From Pohlia nutans (taxonomy: Eukaryota > Streptophyta > Bryopsida > Bryales > Mniaceae): a DNA stretch of 64,000 bases. The notes beneath the pieces are model-generated. The model was not told the DNA's origin, ran no database searches, and saw only the letters and a program-made list of their open reading frames with translations. The translations under genes were made by a program, and so were the position numbers. The stretch spans positions 21,924,820 through 21,988,819 of the forward strand of contig CM040103.1 of the NCBI GenBank assembly GCA_022496805.1. The letters run 5' to 3'. Below, piece after piece: positions 58,216 through 64,000 of this stretch; position 1 is the first letter of the stretch; each line of letters starts with the position of its first letter.

Positions 58216-61200
58216 CTAAACAGTAACCACACCCGAGAAAATTCTTGATCCAATGGTCGTGAATTTGGAGGCGTTTTCTTCAAGAGGACAAAATCCGAGT
58301 AGAGGTTGAGTGAGACCCTTGTCCATCTTAGGATACTTGTTATCCTTGTGCATATATGATGGAATGGCATCTATGCTTATATGTATGGTCTCCTGTCCTT
58401 GCTTTGAGAATATCATACCCTGCGAATCCAGAAGAAATTGTTAGATGCAATATCAAAACAAATACAAAAAATATGTTCGTCATATACAAAAACGCCATAT
58501 TTGTTTAATTGGAAATTTATGCCATATTGGGACTCTTTGAAATCTACAACATGCATAGATTCAGTGGGAAATTCTATATCAATTGTAGATTTCAAGGAGT
58601 CCCAATATGGCAAAAATTTCCAATTAAATGAATATGGCAATAAAGGCTCTAGTTAGCAAAGAAACTCACTATGTTGGGCACTGGGGCTGGGCTTGGCTTG
58701 GGCCGAGGCATTGATGTATTTTTACTCACTTGTGCTGCGGCAACAACTCGAATCCTGAAGACCCAGAACAAAGCAAATCGGCTTAAAGGCCAAATTTAAC
58801 ACGGGAAGGTGGATTCTCTAAAAATCTGGTTCAAGCTCCTAGTTCTAGTGAATATTGCATTTCAAAAAAAATAGCCTGGTGGTAGCTAAAATACAAAATC
58901 TGTTGTAGAATCTAACATAATTTCAACATTTTTTTGTTGTTGAAAAGGTCACTAAATGACTGCATTTTTTTGTATAACCTTGGAGCTAGATCAAAACAAC
59001 TTGGTGAAAATAATCTGATAGTATTTTTAACCCAAAAATAACCTCAGCATGGGGAGAAAAGAGGGTTCCACGTATCTCCCCCCTCCTGTATATTTGCCGA
59101 TTTTGTATATAGTTCAATTGTTTGTGACTGTACAAAGATGGTCTTACCTCTTATGCACATTAATGTACTCGTCTGTCTCATCCACAATATCCTTCTGTAA
59201 GACCAGAAAAAGAGAAAATTGCCACAATTAGTTGTTATCTCAAGAATGGTCATATTTGTGAAAGTGATGTGCTTCAGAGCATCAAAATTGTGACATTCAA
59301 GAGTCTAGAGCCCGGTCTAGAGCTCTGAAAACTAGGGTAGGTATACATCTGACCATTTAATTTGGGAACAAACACTACAAGGAGAAGGCGTCGCTTTTCA
59401 CTCAGTAGGTGAGTCGAACAACACCATTTCACATTCACTGCCCAGGCGCTCAGGACTTGATGAGTGCGATTCGTCACGTAAGACAAGTATATATAGTAAC
59501 ACTAGTAGAAAAGGTGGCGCTCCCAAAGGAGATGCCCAGGCAAAATCACTATGCATGCTTGGAATTGGGCACTTCTTGCCCAGGCATTTTCCTCAGCACT
59601 GCCACCTTTTCTACTAGCGTAATCTCTAACAGTGAGAAGTGATGCCTTTGCTAGTTGTGAAAAACTGCGCTAATTTCATTGAAATGTCTCATTGGAATAC
59701 GAGCCATGGATTGTGAAAAACCAAAACTTCCTAGCTTCTCTTGGCAAACCAAAAGAAGAGAATTACCTGCAAAAGCTCCTCCATCACATCCTCCATGGTG
59801 ATGATGCCAATGACATCGCCATTCTCTATATCAAGCTTATTATTATGGTTCTCAACATCTTCCCGGTTTTTATGCTCGTACTCATCGTCTCTCTCAATAT
59901 TCGATTCCGCCAAGTCTTGGTAATCCTTCACGCGCTTCTTGTCCTCTTTGTGTCCAAAACTGTCACCAGGAGAGACTTTTCTTTTCTTTTTTTTAACCCC
60001 TACCACAGCAGCCATATGACTACCCCCTTTCTGAAACTCATTCAGAATGTCGTACAATGGCATGTCCTCGGGCACTCTGCATATTTCTATTTCCAACTTA
60101 GAGCACTATTTGGATCAACATATGAAAAACTTTGTTATTTAAAACCCTAACTGCTTTGAGAGGGCTTTGACAAAACTTTAATGTGCTATAATAGAGTTAA
60201 CCAAAAAGTCAGCCCAAAGAGGTCCGGAAAGTTTTGGCAAGCTTGTGTTGAATTCCTCTTGAACGTATATTGAAATATAAATAGACCAATAAATAGACCA
60301 TGGGCTTGGAGCTTTGGTGAAAGATGTGGGAGTCATAACAAAGTGTGAAGAATAATGACAGTGCCTTGCTTTAAATTGTCTCCCAACTCAATATTTGATT
60401 TGAATTATGGTGATTTAAAACCTTAGATTTACATAATTGGTCCTAGTTTTTAGAGCAGTGGGCACTTGAATGATGCAAATTTGGCACTCTGATGCATGCT
60501 AATTTACGCAAACATAATCATAAACAATTTGAAGGCCATCTTGTACTTAACCTACCTGGGTATTCTTCGGATGGAAACTGCACTTACTGGGGATTTCTCC
60601 TCAGCACGGACTTTTAGCAAATTCTTCACCTGCACGTATGACATCCAATCCATTAAATTACCAGAAATTCACAAAATTGACACTTTTCCAAGTAAGTGTA
60701 CAAAACTTTAGATCTATTAATATTAGTTCTAGTTTTTCTGAGCTTTGTGCAGTTGAATGTCACAATTTTGGCTCTCACAATATAATGAATTTCACAATAT
60801 TTATTGCGCAAAAATTATTTATTACTTTGAAAATACATATTGCGGAAGCAATATTTTATTTTTGACAGACTTTTAGTTTGTAATGAATTAAAGAAGTGAG
60901 AAGATTCAAAAGTTCATTAGTTTAGAACCATTATTGAACTTTATATCATGAGTTGGGTATCTCAAATCTAATCCCTTATAAGATTTGAAATACTTGATTT
61001 CACCTGATGAATATCTCAAATCTTGAAAGGGTTTAGATTTGAGATATCCAATCTTAACACCAAATTAGAACCTTGCACCACTGGGACTGAAAATCTGCTG
61101 CACTTGCCAAATTGGGATTTTAGTTTAGAATGTTGTCTCAAATCCACTACCAAAAAAGGGTGTTGTTTTCAACATTTAATTCAACGCATTATTGTTGAAA

Positions 61201-63521
61201 ACCGGCTATTTTCAACACTAAAGTGTCAAAACAATGTCGAAAAGAGTGTCGTAAACAACCTGACGGCATGATATGGGTACCTCCTCCAAAAATAGTGTGA
61301 TTTTCTAGAAATATCTTTTTGGTAAGAAAAAACCATTGGAAATTACAAAATTAGAGAGTGTTATAGGCATCATAGCTGCAACCATATACATGGTGTTAAA
61401 GATGGAATTTCTAGCGCACATAAAATGAGTTCAACATAAGTCACACTACGTGAGACACATAAAAGTGGTAACCATATCAGGCCATATAAAAAGTGAGCTT
61501 GTGTTTTTTTTTGTCACTACAAGCCAGATTATAATCTTTCAACTTAATTTAAAAACTAGTTAGCTTCAGTAAGAGAGTGATAGCAACTCACAAGGAGTAA
61601 ACCGACTATGTTCTGAGGACGACCAGAATAAATGGGTACACGGCTGTGCCCTTGTTCCACAATTCCGTCCAAAGTTTGCCTGTGAGCAATCATCCTCACG
61701 TTTGTTAAAATGGTGAAATTTCAAAAATTGGCATTTTTCTAAATGTACCTCAGATTCCTAGTTTCTAGAGCTCTGTGCATATGAATGTCACAACTTTTTC
61801 ACTTCAAACAAGCCATAATAATGAATACGACCATAATTGCTAGTGAAGTAGACATTAGGATCAGTGAGGAACCACAAAGAATTCACATCTTTGCAAAGTG
61901 AGTAGAAAAACATCTCTTACCGGTCTAACTTGGAGTTTATGTCCAAGGAAAATGTTGACTCAATGGGAGTCATAGCCTCTACTGCAATCTGCAACAAGAA
62001 AAAGCTCATGTCACAACAGATGATTGAGTGGAGATTGAGTTGCTTGTGACCACTTTTTTTTAATATTTGAGTAGCTTTTCCATCACCTATACTTTCTAAA
62101 TAGATTGAGCTCCAAGGATGCATGCAACATATGTAATGCATAGGCACTAATATTTTTTCGTACTCACAAAGAAAATATCACATTGGACAGTCATTCTGGA
62201 ACAGAGGCTGAGGGAAGATTCAAACCCTAGCTCATAACATGTGACATAGTCTGAAATGACACATACAATTACAATTTATAATGCAGCTTAGTACCTTCTC
62301 TGTCAGGTCTAAAGCTCCATTGATGATGGTGGTCTCATCATGTGTTAGGTAACCTCCAGCCTTGCATTCATCCACACAGAAAAAATTGAGTTTTTTAGAT
62401 TCATTGACATCAACAGGTAATGGCCACATATCCAAAAAAATGGCATATTTTGCTATTAAAATAGCCACGTATTTAGTAGGGATTTCTGCGTAATAACATC
62501 TAGAAAATCACAAAGTTTACCATGTTCAGATAAAGTCGCTACAAATCAAAACCCTAAAATCTTTGGTTTTTCAAAATATATCTGTATTTTCCACAAGTTA
62601 TATCAACCCAAACTTTGAGAGGACGCCTATGGTTGCACACTAAACCCTTAGAGAACCAAGGATTCATGATTTTAAAATGACAAATTCAATCGATCATATT
62701 GTGAAAAATATAATCAAATGGGACCAAATTTTATATCATTGGAATTAGTGAAGAATATTATATGCATGTGTTGATAAACAAATAAATTTGAACAAAAAGA
62801 ACTTTACGTAAGAACTACTCCAAACTACTTAAGAAAAACATGAGGTCCAATTTGGACTTCTTGGTCCTCTAATTTAAGGGTTAAACAGTAAACATAGAAG
62901 TGGTATATATATACCTCTTTTCCATGAATCGAAACAAGAGCCTTCAACTGTGCACGTCTAAACAAGGCCGAATTGTCATGTCCTAGGAGAGAGTCCAACA
63001 CCTGCTGATTAAGTACATGGAAAGGCAGTTAAAGACAGGAGCAAAAAAAAGAACCAGATTAACAAGAGCACCAAACGCCATATTCATTAAATTGGCCAAT
63101 CCTGTTTATATTTTACCCACACTAATCTGATAAGGAAAGAAAATGAACTCAAGTCACACTATTTGAGCGGACAAAATAATTGGGAACGGCCAATATAACG
63201 AATATGGCGTTACCAGTAATGTAGAAACATGAAGTTACACTTCATGCTTGATATTTGCAATAACTTCAAAAACAAAGATATCAAAGTCTGTGATGAAGTG
63301 TGATTCTGATTCTTAGAGCACAATACGAACATTTAATTGTCAAAGACACGTCACGTTGGACAGGATTTCTACTTGTGTTTATTCTATTCTTTGTGAACAA
63401 AACTTACCAGTGCAATAGGATAAGCGATTGGCCAGCAAAGAAGCATCAGTATGTTCACCAGCCAGACCATGTTTGCGCCCACGGCTAGCCCATATCGAGA
63501 GCAGATGGCTTGAGGAATGAC
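58216..63521 (-). CDS. DUF21 / CBS-pair (CNNM/CorC-like) membrane protein, 3' part
   Basis: Plant CBSDUF-type protein; relatives are linked to Mg2+ or other cation transport. Ten exons on the minus strand: 63521-63408, 63001-62915, 62360-62295, 61988-61921, 61679-61592, 60629-60556, 60076-59767, 59194-59148, 58754-58670 and 58419-58216. They join in frame to 380 residues plus stop. The first visible exon is the end of the DUF21 membrane domain (VIPQAICSRYGLAVGAN). Next come ALFRRAQLKALVSIHGKE and YLTHDETTIINGALDLTEK. CBS1 has EAMTPIESTFSLDINSKLD and GHSRVPIYSGRPQNIVGLLL, and then IRRIPR is followed by VPEDMPLYDILNEFQKG of CBS2. CBS2 is split by about 60 charged residues (KKKKRKVSPGD and others) before DVIGIITMEDVMEELLQ. 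The tail has DETDEYINVHKR and TQPLLG, the latter like the PLLG of plant homologues. If the last intron is retained, the protein ends 7 codons later (TAG 58649-58651). The N-terminal exons lie beyond 64000. Confidence 0.93.
58492..58632. mobile_element. Hairpin MITE filling the last intron of the CBS gene
   Basis: CGCCATATTTGTTTAATTGG and inverse CCAATTAAATGAATATGGC, with a second inverted pair inside (GGGACTCTTTGAAATCTACA / GTAGATTTCAAGGAGTCCC). The ends resemble the 138-bp family at 63074. It lies within the 250-bp intron 58420-58669. Confidence 0.8.
59500..59619. mobile_element. CACTA MITE, 120 bp, in a CBS-gene intron
   Basis: CACTAGTAGAAAAGGTGGC and inverse GCCACCTTTTCTACTAGCG. TAA is duplicated at 59497-59499 and 59620-59622. 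A second internal pair is TGCCCAGGCA/TGCCCAGGCA-like around 59535-59585. Confidence 0.88.
60953..61050. repeat. Inverted repeat in a CBS-gene intron
   Basis: GGGTATCTCAAATCTAATCC pairs with GGGTTTAGATTTGAGATATCC (imperfect), with ATATCTCAAATCTT again between them. Confidence 0.65.
61264..61484 (+). mobile_element. MITE, GATATGGGTACC family, complete copy 5
   Basis: Best copy: CGGCATGATATGGGTACC at the left and GGTAACCATATCAGGCCA at the right form a 17-18-bp inverted repeat. About 221 bp. It lies in an intron of the CBS gene. Confidence 0.88.
62640..62884. mobile_element. TTAA-type element in a CBS-gene intron, uninterrupted
   Basis: Left CTAA-ACCCTTAGAGAACCAAGG (target decayed), right TCCTCTAATTTAAGGG-TTAA. 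It supplies the unbroken sequence for the nested element at 27185-28510. Confidence 0.75.
63074..63211. mobile_element. 138-bp MITE, AACGCCATATTC ends, copy 2
   Basis: Same length as 32047-32184 and almost base-identical. The target duplication ACCA is at 63070-63073 and 63212-63215. It lies in an intron of the CBS gene. Confidence 0.9.
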
Positions 63522-63762
63522 CTGATTCATATATGTACAAACATAAATTTTCAATAGTCAAACTTCACGTCAAAAACTTACTAGTACTAATGTCATATTA
63601 ATTAAAAACAATCACTTCTAAAATCATCATACACTATAATGCTACTTTTGTTAAAAACGTACTAGGGGAGTAGCTATATAACAACATTAATTACAATTCG
63701 ATCTTGAATGTTGCTTAACAAACTGTAACATTGTTTGAGCCCAGGGTGGTCTTACTCAATCA

Positions 63763-64000
63763 TTAACCCTTAAACGTCAAGAGGGTCTGAATGGGGCAGC
63801 CCGGAAAGAATCTAAATTTTTTTGAGGAAACAAAAAATAAAAAAATAAAAAAATAAAAAATAAAAAATAAAAAATAAAAAATAAAAAATTGGCTCTGCAG
63901 TGCACTGCTGGCTAGCACTGTAGCACTGCGGCACTGCTGAACTTCAGCTGCCCCAACCTCAAAACTTGTTCAATTTGATAACTTTGATTGCTTACCAACG
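63763..64000. mobile_element. TTAA element cut by the window edge
   Basis: TTAA-CCCTTAAACGTCAAGAGG, then sequence homologous to 27569-27800 (GGGGCAGCCCGGAAAG, GCTGCCCCAACCTCAAAACT). An (AAAAAT)n run of about 60 bp lies at 63830-63890. Confidence 0.8.

Noticed and set aside
1..64000. CRISPR array, phage or bacterial operon
   Set aside because: No regularly spaced identical repeats or prokaryotic gene layout; the direct repeats present are diverged intron or transposon repeats.

Overview
The window is nuclear DNA of a land plant. It carries four recognisable multi-exon plant genes with GT-AG introns, AT-rich spacers, plant-type TTTAGGG tracts, and Stowaway, Tourist and CACTA miniature elements. 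The species cannot be named from sequence alone. TTAA-flanked (piggyBac-like) repeats and a DD34E Tc1 transposon would be unusual in a seed plant, so a fern, lycophyte or bryophyte is more likely (inference).

Layout of genes: (1) 531-3345 (+) is the 3' half of a PIN auxin efflux carrier; its 5' exons lie before the window. (2) 21555-23446 (+) is a complete two-exon CDC123 (D123) gene, the eIF2 assembly chaperone, behind a leader rich in AGGGTTTAGGGT motifs. (3) 43179-52058 (+) is a complete nine-exon RBOH NADPH oxidase of 935 residues; every splice junction was joined in frame. (4) 58216-63521 (-) is the 3' part of a DUF21/CBS-pair (CNNM/CorC-like) membrane protein gene, whose first exons lie beyond the right edge. 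The genes are unrelated housekeeping and signalling genes, and I see no gene cluster.

Everything else is mostly transposon-derived. 11791-13391 is a Tc1/mariner transposon with a DD34E transposase broken by one in-frame stop; each end is a 214-bp unit with inverted copies of the terminal repeat. The most striking signal is a large set of elements bounded by TTAA, with ends CCCYTWAR... and ...GGG. At least 15 full or partial copies are present, some nested up to three deep. Several can be compared with an uninterrupted paralogue in this window that shows a single TTAA-like site. TTAA target sites plus CCC ends are the hallmark of piggyBac. No piggyBac transposase gene was found here.

Other families include TA-flanked elements starting CAGT (one a 978-bp palindrome of repeated units), a 1.3-kb foldback with a polypurine/polypyrimidine core, a 138-bp element with 4-bp target duplications, a 160-230-bp element with GATATGGGTACC ends in five copies, two Tourist copies in tandem, and CACTA miniatures in introns. 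A frameshifted LINE fragment with an RNase H domain lies at 56042-57448. No rRNA, CRISPR array or intact tRNA gene was found.
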